Below the pieces are notes generated by a model that ran no database searches, was not told the origin of the DNA, and saw only the letters and a list, made by a program, of their open reading frames with translations. DNA of 64,000 bases from Ailurus styani (Eukaryota; Chordata; Mammalia; Carnivora; Ailuridae): contig LNAC01000727.1 of NCBI GenBank assembly GCA_002007465.1, positions 404,020 through 468,019 on the forward strand, given 5' to 3'. The position numbers and the translations under genes were made by a program. Shown here one piece after another: positions 24,338-35,725 of the stretch (position 1 is its first letter; each line of letters starts with the position of its first letter).

Positions 24338-24691
24338 AAGTCATTTTCATTAACTGTTAGTATTACTCCCTATGTGTTCTCAAGCTTGTATAATGTGGTG
24401 AACTAGAAATTGTTGCATCATACTCTATATACCAATAGCCAAAGACCTTACTGTTTCATATGCAAATTTTTCATATTAGTTGCAAAAGAGGATGTTAAAA
24501 TAATAAAAATTAAAACATCAAACAAAACTAAAGTATTTAGATTTTGAGAAATCATTTTATTGGACAAAAGCAAAATACAAATTTTCTTTAAGATCTTCTA
24601 GAAAGATAACATTATGGTAATGGTGGCAAAATGAGGAGAGCAAACTAGGACAGTTTTACATATTGAATATTCATTTAAGATGATGGGTTCT

Positions 24692-24880
24692 GGGGATGCC
24701 TGGGTGGCTCAGGCCGTTAAGCATCTGCCTCCAGCTCAGGTTCTGATCCTGGGTTCCCGGGATTGAGCCCCACGTCGGGCTCCCTGCTCCATGGGGAGTC
24801 TGCTTCTCCCTCTCCCTCTGCCGCTCCCCCTGCTTGTGCTCTCTCTCTGTCAAATAAGTAAATAAAACCTTTAAAAAAAA
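24692..24880 (+). mobile_element. CanSINE, sense, inside the 3'UTR of the 25-kb KRTAP19 gene
   Basis: The head is GGGGATGCCTGGGTGGCTCAG-like and the tail ends in 'aaaaaaaaaa'. A short AAGATGATG duplication flanks it. It lies between the stop codon at 25061 and the AATAAA at 24556-24561 of the minus-strand KRTAP19 gene, so it would be transcribed antisense within that 3'UTR. Confidence 0.88.
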
Positions 24881-25060
24881 AAGATGATGACTTCTGGAGA
24901 TAAAAAACACCGAATATTTGTAGAAGCAGTTTAACCATTGATAAATGGCTATCAGTTGGTCCTGAAGAATATAGGATAAATGTTTTGGGAATTGAAGTAC
25001 AAAAAATAGGACCAAATAAATTTGGAGGCTTTCCCTTTGCATCCAATTTCAACAATGCTT

Positions 25061-25252
25061 TCAGTAGAAGGTAGAGAATCCATATCCTCCATAGCACAGG
25101 GGGCGGCCGTAGCCATATCTTTGGGCTCCCCAGCCCCAGCCCCAGCCCAGTGTGGGGAAGCTGCCACATCCCCAGCCACTGCCATAGCCCAGGCCACCAA
25201 AGCCTCCACAGCCATAGCCCAGGCCTCCATAGTAGTTGCCGTAGTAGCTCAT
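25061..25252 (-). CDS. KRTAP19: Keratin-associated protein, high-Gly/Tyr KRTAP19 type (63 aa), copy 1
   Basis: Single-exon gene for a 63-residue hair-cortex matrix protein. Such proteins pack between keratin intermediate filaments; the role is inferred from the family. By my count it has 23 Gly, 11 Tyr, 4 Trp and 3 Cys. The N-terminus [20 protein letters not shown] and the C-terminus CYGGYGF...FY are KRTAP19 hallmarks, and the length is normal for the family. I chose the ATG at 25250-25252 because it matches the start shared with the 39.5- and 45.2-kb copies, sits in CACCATGAGC context and lies about 80 nt after a TATATAAG box. The stop is TGA. An AATAAA lies at 24556-24561, giving a long 3'UTR that contains a CanSINE. 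An unusual LGWGWGWG run occupies residues 35-42. Family confidence is high; the exact orthologue number is not determined. Confidence 0.93.
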   Translation of the reverse strand: MSYYGNYYGGLGYGCGGFGGLGYGSGWGCGSFPTLGWGWGWGAQRYGYGRPLCYGGYGFSTFY

Positions 25253-25325
25253 GGTGTCAAGGGTGGTGAGTTGGTTTGCGGTTCAATGCAAGAGTCAGAG
25301 TGTGAATGTCGACATCTTTACAAGG

Positions 25326-25392
25326 AGGCTTATATACTCTGATCAGAGAACGTGACAAAACATGTGCCCCTCCTTTGGTGTCATTCCATGAA
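25326..25392 (-). promoter_or_regulatory. Core promoter of KRTAP19 copy 1
   Basis: A TATA box reads TATATAAG on the minus strand at 25330-25337. About 45 nt further upstream lies ATGACACCAAAGGAG (25372-25386 region), a block shared with the other KRTAP19 copies, together with a CACATG hexamer near 25360. Confidence 0.7.
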
Positions 25393-25394
25393 TT

Positions 25395-26530
25395 ATATTT
25401 GCCTGACACAATTTATTAATTTGTGGTCCCCCGACCACAGGTGTAAGAACGTCTGAACCTGCTTGGCTACATAGTTAGGCTGTGGAGCAGAGCTTGCTGC
25501 TATAATCTTAGAATGAATTGCTATTTGTTTAAAGTATTGACATTCCAAAGCCTAAATAGAATACTTGATTGCCAGTCACTTGACATCAGTTACATTAAAT
25601 ATTATTGGATTTCTAATTGAATATCTTCTCATTACTGGCATTTGAGGCTTGTTGTAATTGGTTCTACAAAATAGCAAAAAAAATAAAGTTAAGACTCTTA
25701 AGTTTATTAATTTCTTTAAAAGGCACATGTATTTTGTATCATGAGAAAAAAATGATGTACCTCCCTTTAGAATATGAAAGAACACTTTATATCAAGATGG
25801 ATTTGGTTCACTTGCCATAGGTACCAGAAAACAACCACCACAAAAGGGCACCTGATTTCTAAGGTTTTAAAATTTTGGCCATTTACAATTAATAGATTTA
25901 TTTTTGGCTTTAAATGCCAGCATATTTGTTTGGGTTTAAATACATAGTGGAATTGGAATCACTAGTGGAAAGCCTATCACAGTGATCAAAAATCCATTTT
26001 GTGGGAAGCCTTCCCACAGTACCTTTTTTTACATCTTGGGCCCTTTCTCCAGAATATGTTCCAGTCTCGCTGCTGCCACAAGAGCAGATTATATTTGCCT
26101 CTCTACATCAGTTCCCCCTCTTTCTCTGCCCTTTATTATTTACCCATGTATCTTAGATCTTTTTCAAATCTTTCTCCAAACATCACCCAACTTCATTCCT
26201 CCATGATTCATTACCACATCCAGGTATAAGTGTGAAGTGGGAAAAATGGTTTTGGCTCTAACTCTATATTCAAAAGAACACAGCGTCCTTCAACTTAGAT
26301 CTCCATAGTCAAAATTATAGAACTGCCTAGGTCTTCCCTTTGTTTAGTCTGTGCCCATTTTTTCTGTAGGTAATTTCTAACTTGTCTTTCCTGAGATATC
26401 AATTAGACCTTTCTAGGATATTGACAGTGTTGTTAAAACTCCTAAAATCACCTTAAATTTAAGGAGAATGTGTACAATCTGGAATATGTAAAAAATTTCC
26501 TACATGTGTGGAACAATTTTAAAGAAGAAC
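25395..26530. other. Upstream intergenic part of the KRTAP duplication unit
   Basis: I see no gene. The pyrimidine-rich segment around 25990-26230 has weak counterparts at 36700-36830 and 40580-40650, consistent with duplicated intergenic sequence. ORF-like readings here are chance. Confidence 0.5.
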
Positions 26531-26534
26531 AAGA

Positions 26535-26758
26535 GGGGTGCCTGGATGGCTACATTGGTTGGGCATCTGCTTTCAGCTCAGGTCATGATTTCAGAGTCTT
26601 GGGATTTAGCTCCATTTTGGTGTGTGTGGGGGGCATCCCCACTCAGAGGGGAGTCAACTTCTCCCTCTCCCTCTGCCCCTCTACCCTGCTTGTACTCTCT
26701 CTATCATGCATGATCTCTCTCTCTAAAATAAATAAAGAAAATCTTTTAAAAAAAATAA
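26535..26758 (+). mobile_element. CanSINE, sense, diverged
   Basis: The head 'ggggtgcctggatggct', the internal 'tcaggtcatgatttcagagtcttgggat', a CT-rich segment and an A-rich tail are present. Divergence is clear. Confidence 0.85.
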
Positions 26759-26759
26759 A

Positions 26760-28628
26760 AATAAGAAAATAAAGAAGGAAATAAGGAAGACTCTTTGGAA
26801 AGAGATTGCCTGATATTCACAGAGTTCCTTACTTCAGCCCAGAGAGTTAGTCAGTGATACCTAAAGCCCTATGCAAACATGCCCATACCTTGACACTTGG
26901 GACTCCAGATACTCGTTTTCTATAACAATAACCATTTCACTAAGCTTTTGCTGAGATTTATAGGTAATATGACACAGTCTGTGGATGGATCTGTCCACTG
27001 ACCTGACCTAGTATCTAAACAAAACCTAGCATTTAGTTGGCACTCAATATTTTTTAGAGTTATATGACTTTCACTGATATTAAAGCAAGGATCATGCATA
27101 TCATAACCTAAGCAACTGATCTGCTGTTCTAGGAAAAGTTTTATGGCTGACATGATTTCCAACAGGCTTTCTGGTTTCAGAGTGGCACTAACCCCAATAT
27201 TAGCCTTTAATCTCCATGCTATTCTAACCCAACTGCATTCCATTTTTATTCCCCATTTCAGAAATCAGCCAATTGATAGAATGAATATTTTCATTTTTAA
27301 TGAATCATTTAAAATTATGAATAAATTGCATAGCATTAAGGATTCCATAGTCTCCTTGTGTAGCTCTGTCAGAGCCTGTAACTATGATTAAAGGCTTTTA
27401 ATTATTTTTTAATGTCTAAGACTATCTCTGCTTTATAAATGGAAACAATATGAGACACAAATGAAAAACCTCATTAACAATAAACGCTAAATGTGTTTTC
27501 AAAGAAGAAAACACATGACTTTTCTGTTCATCACTTACAAATGTCCATTCATTATTAAAAAAATTGAAAAATATGAAACAGATCTGTTTTTCCCCATATG
27601 CATAAGTGAAAATTTTACTTTGGAAATTTCTTTGGTGGTTATTAGTTTTCTGTCTACTCATTGGATCAAAAGCATATATGGATCATCATCGTCATTTTTA
27701 TTATTTTAAGTTTTCACTCGTGACCCAAGTTGCTATTCACATTGATGGATGGAGGAGTGAAAAGTGTTGTCACATTTTCCCTAGCAGTGAAGAAGTCTTC
27801 TGTTATAAATTTCAAACATTTTCTCTCACTTCAGGTGCAGATTCATATAATCTAAGCAGAACAAAATTATGATAATATTGATAATACTAAGAATGTCAGT
27901 AGCCATAATAATTGTATTGATTACTGCTTGTCAGGCTCAAAGCGCCTGGCCTTTGAGATACTAACCAAATGAAAGTGTCATACTCCACAGTGTGATCGTT
28001 CAGTAGGGTAAGTGACTTGGCTCTATTTCCCCTGCTTAGCCCAGTGATGCCACATACGACTCCTAGACAGCACAGACTGAAGGGGTCCTCGTGGGTTTTT
28101 ATGTTGGTTTGTTTTGTTACCTAAAGTTGAATTTTAACATTGCTCCTTGTTTAATTATATCCAAAGGCAGATAACCTACAAATTGACAGGCACAGTTCTC
28201 TGTATCAGGACAACAACAACGTTAAAGAAACATAGGTCTTAATCTAAGTAAAGGGATCAGTCTCCATAAAATCAGCTGTGATAATTTAGCTTTTCTTATA
28301 AGCATCACCAGAACTTTCAAGTGGTTTACTTGACGACATTCAAGGAGAAAATAGATAAAAAGAGAAGCAGCATAGTATAATTGAATACTCTCGTCTTAAA
28401 ATGGCTTATTCTGAGGTTCTCTGCCTGCAAGACTGTGGGACAGCATTACAGAGTTTAGTGTCCCTTTCAGACCTGTAATTCTGTAACTTCATTTTGTCCT
28501 TTTTTTATTACATTGGCCCAGCTTATACTAAGTATCAATAGGTTCATATCATTACCTGAAGATGTCATTCAGTTTTAGGAAAAATTTAGAAATTCTGATA
28601 TTTTACCTATTTTTTCCTCATTTCTCAT
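26760..28628. other. Gene-free interval
   Basis: I see no gene. Bases about 26820-26915 contain a copy of the array's intergenic block B ('agagagttagtcagtgatacc ...'). Confidence 0.45.
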
Positions 28629-28629
28629 A

Positions 28630-29086
28630 CAGTAATCCCCTCTTATTCACAGGGGATATGTCCCAAGATTCTCAGTGGATGCCTGAAACCATAGATTGTA
28701 CCAACCCCTATATATACTCTGTTCGTTCCTATACGTACATCAATGTGATAAAGTATAAATTATAAATTAGGCACAGAAAAGATTAACAGTAATAACTAAT
28801 AATTAAATAGAACAATTGTAACAATGCACTGTAATAACAGCGATGTGAATGTGGTCTCTCTGTCAAAATACTTTTATTGTACTCATCCTTCTTCTTGAGA
28901 TAATAAAATGTCTATGTGATGAGATGACCTGAGGTGAGTGACACAGGCGTTGTGAGGTAGCATGAGGCTGCTTTTGATCTTCTGACAACATGCCTGAAGG
29001 AGAATCATTTGCTTCCCACCTATGGCTGACCTCAGGTAACTGAAACTACAGAAAATAAACCCCTGAAAAGAGGGGAGGGACTACTG
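28630..29086 (+). mobile_element. Tigger/pogo-like non-autonomous DNA transposon
   Basis: It is bounded by inverted ends: CAGTAATCCCCTCTTATTC at the left, and on the other strand CAGTAGTCCCTCCCCTCTTT at the right, with TA before the left end. Its body ('gtggatgcctgaaaccatagat', 'ttataaattaggcaca', 'gatgagatgacctgaggtgag') is a familiar mammalian repeat about 0.45 kb long. I place it with Tigger-type mariner elements from the ends and the TA site; the exact subfamily is uncertain. Confidence 0.7.
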
Positions 29087-29089
29087 TCC

Positions 29090-29990
29090 AATGTCAATAA
29101 AATGGTCATTTTTGAAGGGATGAATGGGATTTTTTTTTTTAATTATTGAATGGTATTTTTGGTCAGGTGGAGCCATACAACATTTTGCTTCGTACTGATA
29201 TTTCTGTTTGTATATTATTCTTACTGGATTACAGATACTTCAGTGTGGTAATGATAATGATGATGGTGATGATAATGATGAACAGTGTCCCCATGAGAAG
29301 ACAAGTGAGATGAGGGAGATTAAAACCCAAGTTCATATTTGATTATCCAGTTTACCAGTAACTTTTATTTCTGTCTTATTTTGCATGCATAACAAATAGA
29401 TGAAAGCAAACTATGAATAATGGAAGATAATATATATTTCAAAGATTCATAGAAAAACAGAGCTTATTTTCTATGAAAATTTAGCAACGTGGATAATGAG
29501 ATTTGTGGAAAGTTTGCTCTGATTGGAGTTGTAATGATGTGGTTGTCTAGCAACTACAGATATGTAGATGTAACACCACTTGTGTTTTTACAAGACAAAA
29601 TAAAGGAAGACAATAGAGATGGAAGATTGGTTGCAAATTTTGAACTCCATTAAGAAATAGAAGTAGATATATATGAAATATGTTAAACAACTCTATTTTT
29701 AAAATATATTTTTAAAATACAGAAAGATTTAACACTCCATAGTGTTGATTTTTTACTGTCAAATTCAATTCTGAAAGTTATATAACTAAAATAAAGAAAA
29801 AGAATAGCATTCTATTGAGTTAGTAATTCTCAAACCAGAGTTCTTTTTTATACATTAATATGTACGCACACACATGTAATTGTGTGTACTGTATTTCTAA
29901 TTGTAAATAGTAAAACTTAAACATAAGTATGTGCTCAAAACTGAGTTAAACAACTCTCCTCCCTGCAAAACCATATTTTCTATTTCAAGT
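29090..29990. other. Gene-free interval
   Basis: AT-rich sequence. A short GATGAT-rich patch lies at 29251-29280. Nothing else can be named. Confidence 0.4.
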
Positions 29991-30202
29991 TAGGTCATTT
30001 ATTGGTATTCAACGCAAATCATCTGCTAGTGACCAAACTCGGGATGCCAGAGGACATAATGCAGATATCTTAAAATAGCAAATTCTCTGAAATTCTTAGA
30101 TTTCTCTTGGCAAATAGCCTAGAGTAATCCCAGTGTGTTGACTGAAGAATGTTGTGACCAATCTGCTCATGGTAAGAGATTTCAGGTTACTAGAGCAGCA
30201 GT

Positions 30203-30381
30203 TTAGTAGAAGCTAGAGAATCCATATCCTCTAAAGCCTGATGGGCGGTGGTAAGCATATCTGTGGTCTCCCCAGCCCCAACCCCATCTGTGAAAGCTAC
30301 CACGTCTCCAGCCACAGCCACAGTCCACAGACCCCCACAACCGTAGCCCAGGCTTCCATAGTAGCTGCCATAGAAAATCAT
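30203..30381 (-). pseudogene. KRTAP19: KRTAP19 pseudogene, frameshifted (copy 2)
   Basis: The ATG at 30379-30381 opens MIFYGSYYGSLGYGCGG, clearly KRTAP19. About 19 codons in, the frame shifts and the annotated reading becomes Val/Ala-rich. The true frame resumes as CGCGWRRGSF...HRWGWGWG and ends GYGFSSFY at TAA 30203-30205. The break coincides with loss of the FGGLG part, so a small deletion not divisible by three is the likely cause. The promoter looks better preserved: TATA-like GGATATAAG at about 30451-30458 and the ATGATACAAAGG block near 30495-30507. A candidate AATAAA lies at 29998-30003. It may still be transcribed but cannot give the family protein, unless the frameshift is a sequencing error. 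Confidence 0.85.
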
Positions 30382-30479
30382 GGTGTCAGGGAGGGTGAGT
30401 TGGTTTGCTGTTCCAAGCAAAATCCTGAGTGTGAATGTCACATAGCTATGCTTATATCCCCTGAGCAGAAAGTGTGATA

Positions 30480-31760
30480 AAACATGGGGCCATTCCTTTG
30501 TATCATTCCAAATTATTCATTCACTTGAGGCAACTCATTAATCTGTTTGCTGACACAAGGAGAGGTGCACACTCATTAAAATTTCTGAGCTTGCTTAGCT
30601 GCCTCGTTAGAACACCCTTGAACTCATTACATTCTTTCTGTTTTAATGAGAAATCTGTCTTCAAAGTCACAAAATAAAAATTCCCTGCATAGAATTCTTC
30701 ATCACTAAACATATTGCATCATTCATATTTGATGGTGTTTTCTCATTAAGTATTTTCTCATTTCCCATTTTCATATCATTCTCCGGGTACTCGTATCTTA
30801 CTTCCATCTAGATTAAAATATACTGATCACGTTTAAAATTCTTAAATCTATCAAATTCTCCAAATGTCAAATTTATTTCTCAAGTTGAATACACACACAC
30901 ACACGCACACACAACTATTTTGACTTTATACATCAGCTTGTAAAATACACTTCTGGTTAATCCACATCGTAAAATTTATTTCAGAAACTGAGAGACCATC
31001 CAAGGGACCAAACTCACTTTTATAATCAATCGATCGATCTGTAAGCAGTTCAAAAATATTCTCTTTGCACATTACTCATTTTTCCAGACCAGGCCATTAG
31101 CTAAAAGTGCAGATGACCTTGGTTCTATGCTTTATAGTTATTCTTTTTTCTTCTTTACCTTTCTTCATAATCCATATGTCATATCTTTTATCAAACCTCT
31201 CTTTAAATCTCATTCTACATTCATCCCCAATACATACTTGCACCAATTAGGTCTTCTGTTCCTATCCATTTTTTTCCACTCAGCATTTCATCCCTCTGTT
31301 CATATCCCTAATTTCAACATAGTTTCCTTGTTCTTATATTTTCTTTACCAATTCTGTGTGTGTCCACCCTTTTATTTTCTCTCAGGCAATAAGCAAACTT
31401 TCTTGTATGCTATTACTTATTTATTAAGGCTTTAGTTTTTTAAAAATATATACTCTTAAAATCATATAACATTTTTAATAGAGTTTCTTAAAATTCTGAT
31501 GCTTTGAAAATCTCCAAGAATGAATGTGCAGTCAGGAAATGACTAAGTCAGGGAACAAGGAAAGTAGAGGGCCAGTGCTCACTGGTTGCTCAGCTCACTC
31601 CGTGAAGATAGTAAACCAAATACAAAGTTTAAGCCCCGCTGGAGCATGATCATATCTTGGACTTGGGTCTTTAACAGTATATTTATTTTACATGACTTTA
31701 GACGTGTTACAGAACGTTTTGTTTTGTTATTGTTGTATTGTTTTGCTTTGAAATTTATAA
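30480..31760. other. Intergenic unit sequence
   Basis: I see no gene. It holds a (CA)n run at 30891-30914. At 31485-31680 it holds a copy of intergenic block B, also seen at 26820, 37250, 41140 and 46710. Confidence 0.5.
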
Positions 31761-31767
31761 GTAACAT

Positions 31768-32425
31768 TTTATTTACTGAAATATAATTGACATATAATAT
31801 TACACAAGTTTCAGGTATACAACATGATGCTTTGATATTTGTGTATATTGTGAAATGATCACCACAATAAGTCTAAATGACATCCACCACCATACACAGT
31901 TATAAATTTTTCTTGTGATGAGAAGTTTTAAGATATACTTTCTTAGAGATTTTCAAATACCCAATATAGTAGTATTAGTTATAGTCACCCCGCTGTATAT
32001 GACATCATTATGACTAATTTTGTAACTGGTTTATAGCTTTTAACCCCCTTCACCCATTTTGCCTACCCTACCCCTATCCCCTGCTTCTAGCAACCACCAA
32101 TCTGTTCTCTGTATCTATGAGCTCAGTATTTAGTTTTTGTTCTTTTAGATTCCACATAGATGTGAGATCACATCTCTGACTTACTTCACTTAACATATGC
32201 CCTCAAGGACCATCCATGTTCTTATAAATGGCAAGGTTCTCTTCTTTTTTATGGATGAATAATACTCCATTTTATGTGTGCATCCATGTGTGTGTGTGTG
32301 TGTGTATTATTCTTTCTTTATCCATTTATCCATTGATGGACATGGGTTGCTTACATATGTTGACTACTGTAAATAATGTTGCAAAGAACATGGGGTGCTT
32401 ATAACTTCCTGACTTCATGTTTTTG
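31768..32425 (-). mobile_element. L1 3' region fragment (old), antisense
   Basis: The blocks 'tttactgaaatataattgacatataatatta', 'gtgaaatgatcaccacaataagt' and 'atggatgaataatactccat' plus 'ttatccattgatggacatgggttgc' are the antisense L1 3' series. A (TG)n tract at 32287-32306 lies inside. Confidence 0.8.
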
Positions 32426-32428
32426 TAA

Positions 32429-32629
32429 CATTTTAAAAGTATTTTATTTATTTATCTGAGAAAGAGATAAAGTGAAAGAGACAGCACGAGCAGGGGGAGG
32501 GGCAGAGGGAGAGGGAGAAGCAGACTTCCTGCTGAGCAGGGAGTCCAACACGGGGCTCATCCCAGGATCCTGGGATTAGGACCTGAGCCGAAAGCAGACA
32601 CTTAACCAACTGAGCCATCCAGGTGCCTC
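32429..32629 (-). mobile_element. CanSINE, antisense
   Basis: It has the 'attttatttatttatctgag' tail side, a GGGAGGGGCAGAGGGAGAG block and the head 'gagccatccaggtgcctc'. It sits directly next to the L1 fragment. Confidence 0.88.
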
Positions 32630-32634
32630 AATAC

Positions 32635-34100
32635 CATTTTTGGTAATTATTCCCCCAACTGGATTTGTTAATTGTTCTTACAAACAAAAATATTTGTTCA
32701 ACTAATGAAAAGTTATATTCTACATGCCATAACTTGTAGTAATTCTCTAAGATGGAACATGGATTAAAATGACTTTCAAGTTTTAAAGGAATATTTAACC
32801 CAGTGTTTGCCTTGGCTGTTAAATCCTTTTTCCTTCTTATCAAAATTTATTGCATTTCTACTTTTCATTGTGAAAAAAAGTTGGAAAATTTTTAATTCTC
32901 AAAGAGTCATTTTGAAGCCAAACAACCACAAATAAATCTAATGAGTTTAAGAATCCCATGAATGGTTAAGTAAATCTGCTAGATTGTTTGATTGTGATGA
33001 CTAATTTATGTTCTTGTTTTTGATTCAAATAACTATGTCCATATGCAATAAAAATCAATATATTTCACAAATTTTTTAAAGAGCTCAATAATGAAATGTA
33101 CCCTTATTTATGTATTTTAAAAAAGAAAAGTTGTATATGATTAAGAACAAAAAGTTGTGAAATACTATCAAATATATGAACTAAATATTTTTTGGTTTTT
33201 TTTCCCCTGGGTTAAAAAATTTAAAAATTATAATATCCTTTGGATATGAATTATCTTTGAAAACTGAGAAATGTATATTTCTTTTTGAGAGTTTTTGTTT
33301 GTTTTTCTCTTAATTTGGTGGACTCAATGACTTAGACAATTCTTTGTCATTCTCTTTAAGGACTTTCTACAAGGAAACAATGACTTGATGTAAAACTCAG
33401 ATCCTGTATTGATATATGAAATGATGAAAATATATTCTTCCATTAGCCAGATTATAGCTTTTATTTGGAACTTAAGGGAACTTTTGTTATAAATATAAAT
33501 ATTTTTCCTTCATTCAGACAAAAATTAATTAAATCATAAAATAAGGTGTAGTAATATATGATAATGTATCTTACGAGGAGTGTCATAGACAGTGTTTCTC
33601 AATATAATGACATGGATGGCTGTTTTGGGGGTTTTTTGGTGGGGTTTTTTAGCCTTATAGAGCATGTTTATAGACAGTGGAAAACTATTACCTGAGAAAG
33701 TGTGAAATAATGGAGCTATACAACTGTATCTTATTTGCTGTGCACACTGATAGTCCACAACACCCAGACTGGATTAACTAAAAGGTTCGGTGACAACTGA
33801 TGGCCAAACAAACTTATTTTTATGTAGGCTGAATAAGTCCGTGCCTTTGAAGGAAGACTTTTGATAGAGATAGAGACAGAGAGATGTATAGATGAAATCT
33901 AGATAAAACTAACATTGAAAGTAAGTTTTAATTCTCTATCATAACAACAAAATGTTACAGAAATGGTTTTTCTATTTAAGAAATGTAATCCTTCACATCC
34001 TCATAAAGGTACCTATGTTCATGGAAGCTCAGCAAAACTTTGAAAATACAGGGAGAAAATACATGGCAAAGGAAGCTACAATGTGGCACCTAGATTCAGA
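32635..34100. other. Gene-free intergenic sequence
   Basis: I see no gene. Bases 33775-33880 resemble intergenic block C, repeated at 38885, 43460 and 48825. The rest is AT-rich. Confidence 0.45.
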
Positions 34101-34170
34101 AGACGGTGGCCTTGGTCCTGATTCTGTTACTAGAGCCTATGTAACTCTACAGAAGCCAATTACTTTTCTG
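34100..34170 (+). repeat. MIR remnant
   Basis: The text 'cttggtcctgattctgttactagagcc' and 'agccaattacttttctgag' resembles the MIR core. It is cut by the GT microsatellite that follows and is weak. Confidence 0.4.
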
Positions 34171-34173
34171 AGG

Positions 34174-34276
34174 GGTGTGTGTGTGTGTGTGTGTGTGTGT
34201 GTCTGTGTGTGTCTGTGTGTGTGTGTGTGTGTGTGTCTGTGTGTGTGTGTGTGTGTGTCTGTGTGTGTGTGTGTCT
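34174..34276. repeat. (GT)n microsatellite with periodic CT interruptions
   Basis: About 100 bp of GT repeats broken by single CT units at uneven spacing. A long open frame crosses it (33952-34356, plus) and translates it as Cys-Val repeats, which is not a gene. Confidence 0.92.
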
Positions 34277-34279
34277 TTT

Positions 34280-35500
34280 TTACCTGCAAGATAAGATGCA
34301 TAACCCTGCTATCTTTTAATGTCTGGTTTTGGCAAGTTTATGACACTACTATTTAACTGAACCCAATATATTTTACCAATTTTGACACATTTAAACAAAA
34401 TATCTAAATTTTATAATGAATATATTATTTGATTTTAGGAAAAAAACATTGGTATTTCCTTATATCTTTTTCCTTATTTCATCAATAATATGTCCACTCC
34501 TGCTGATTTTTATCAGGGAAAATTCAGATCTATGAGAAGGCTCTGTGGATTCAGTTGTGTTTAGCCTCAGTTTAAGCTAAAAAATAAATTGGTTCCAAAT
34601 TACATCTGGTTGTTTCTTTCCCTTATTGGGCTGAAAAAATTCTTCAATATGAGAATGGTGGTAAAGAAGAATGCCATGTCTAGTTGTGAAGATGCAATAA
34701 GAATGTAAGAGAACTAACTAAAAAATCTTAGTTAAAATGTTTTGAGTTTAAATGACCCCACAGGAAAAAATTTACTCCAATTCATTACTGACTTATAGGT
34801 CAGCTGTTTGATGCAAATGTCAAATGAAATAATGTGCTGAAGAGTACAATACACAGAATGAGATTATTCAAATTCAAAAATTCTTGGAAAGGTGTTTTAT
34901 TTTATAATTAGACTAGTGAAAAAGCTTGATCTATTATCATTTGATTGTGCTTAAAATAAAAAAAGCCAAATAAATTTTGAATAAATGGAAAAATTTATTA
35001 TGCATTGTACTAAATCAAAAATGTGATTTAAGTCATATAAAACACATGTATTTGATAAATAAATACATAGGTATATTAAATTGCCATTGCTTTTGTTGTT
35101 GACTTGAACCTAAACATTATCTAAATAAAAACAAGAGATTGAAAAATATTAAATTACTAACCATTTGAAGTCTTTTTTTAAATTTCAGTCTATAGTTAGT
35201 TTTTACATCTAGTTGTATGCATATTTGTGAGGTATATGAAAAAGAAAATGATTCTAAACCAGGGAGATTGCTTTCCTCATTGACAATTGAGTAGAATTGT
35301 CCTTTCAGTCAATCCCATCTGGGTCTTGTAGAGTCTCAATGTGCAGGGCATGTAAAATAAACATTGTGTGGCTCCATCACTTCACACAGACCAAAGTCTG
35401 TGGATGTGTCCTATAGGGCTAAAAATAAAAACAGTGTATCATTCTCATATAATTGAGTTCCATGAACAAAACAAAAGACCATATTTTGTTTTCAAAGTTA
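34280..35500. other. Gene-free intergenic sequence
   Basis: AT-rich sequence in which I can name no feature. A candidate AATAAA for the 35.7-kb KRTAP19 relic lies at its right edge (35505-35510, minus strand). Confidence 0.4.
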
Positions 35501-35725
35501 ACATTTTATTAGAAGGGGAACAGATAATCTAATCAGTTATACAAGCAAAAAAAGAGAATTCTAGAGTTATGAGGAAGATGTAAGAGCATATTGAAAAATC
35601 CAAAATTCTGAAAAGTTAAATACATTTGTAGAAATAATACCAGCATGATATTGAATGTTCATATACCGAACTCAGTTTTGGAAAGTCCCTTGTAATTTTA
35701 GATGTTGGATTACTGACATAGTAGT

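Noticed and set aside
1..24500. Search for further KRTAP genes or other exons left of the array
   Set aside because: I found no CACCATGAGC-type start, Gly/Tyr/Cys-rich frame or matching TATA in either orientation.
24717..25169. Minus-strand 150-codon frame spanning SINE and KRTAP19
   Set aside because: It is in a different frame from the KRTAP19 protein and reads into the SINE; it has no domain and no promoter of its own.
25022..25342. Plus-strand 106-codon Ala/Thr/Pro-rich open frame over the KRTAP19 gene, with similar frames at 39488-39769 and 45116-45448
   Set aside because: These are the antisense of GGN-TAY/TGY repeats, so an Ala/Thr/Pro-rich open frame is expected from composition. 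Similarity between the copies follows from gene duplication.
30190..30441. 83-codon minus-strand protein beginning upstream of the KRTAP19 start
   Set aside because: Its second half is the frameshifted reading of a KRTAP19 relic, and its upstream ATG lies at or above the expected transcription start.
33952..34356. 134-codon plus-strand frame with Cys-Val repeats
   Set aside because: The long part is translation of a GT microsatellite.
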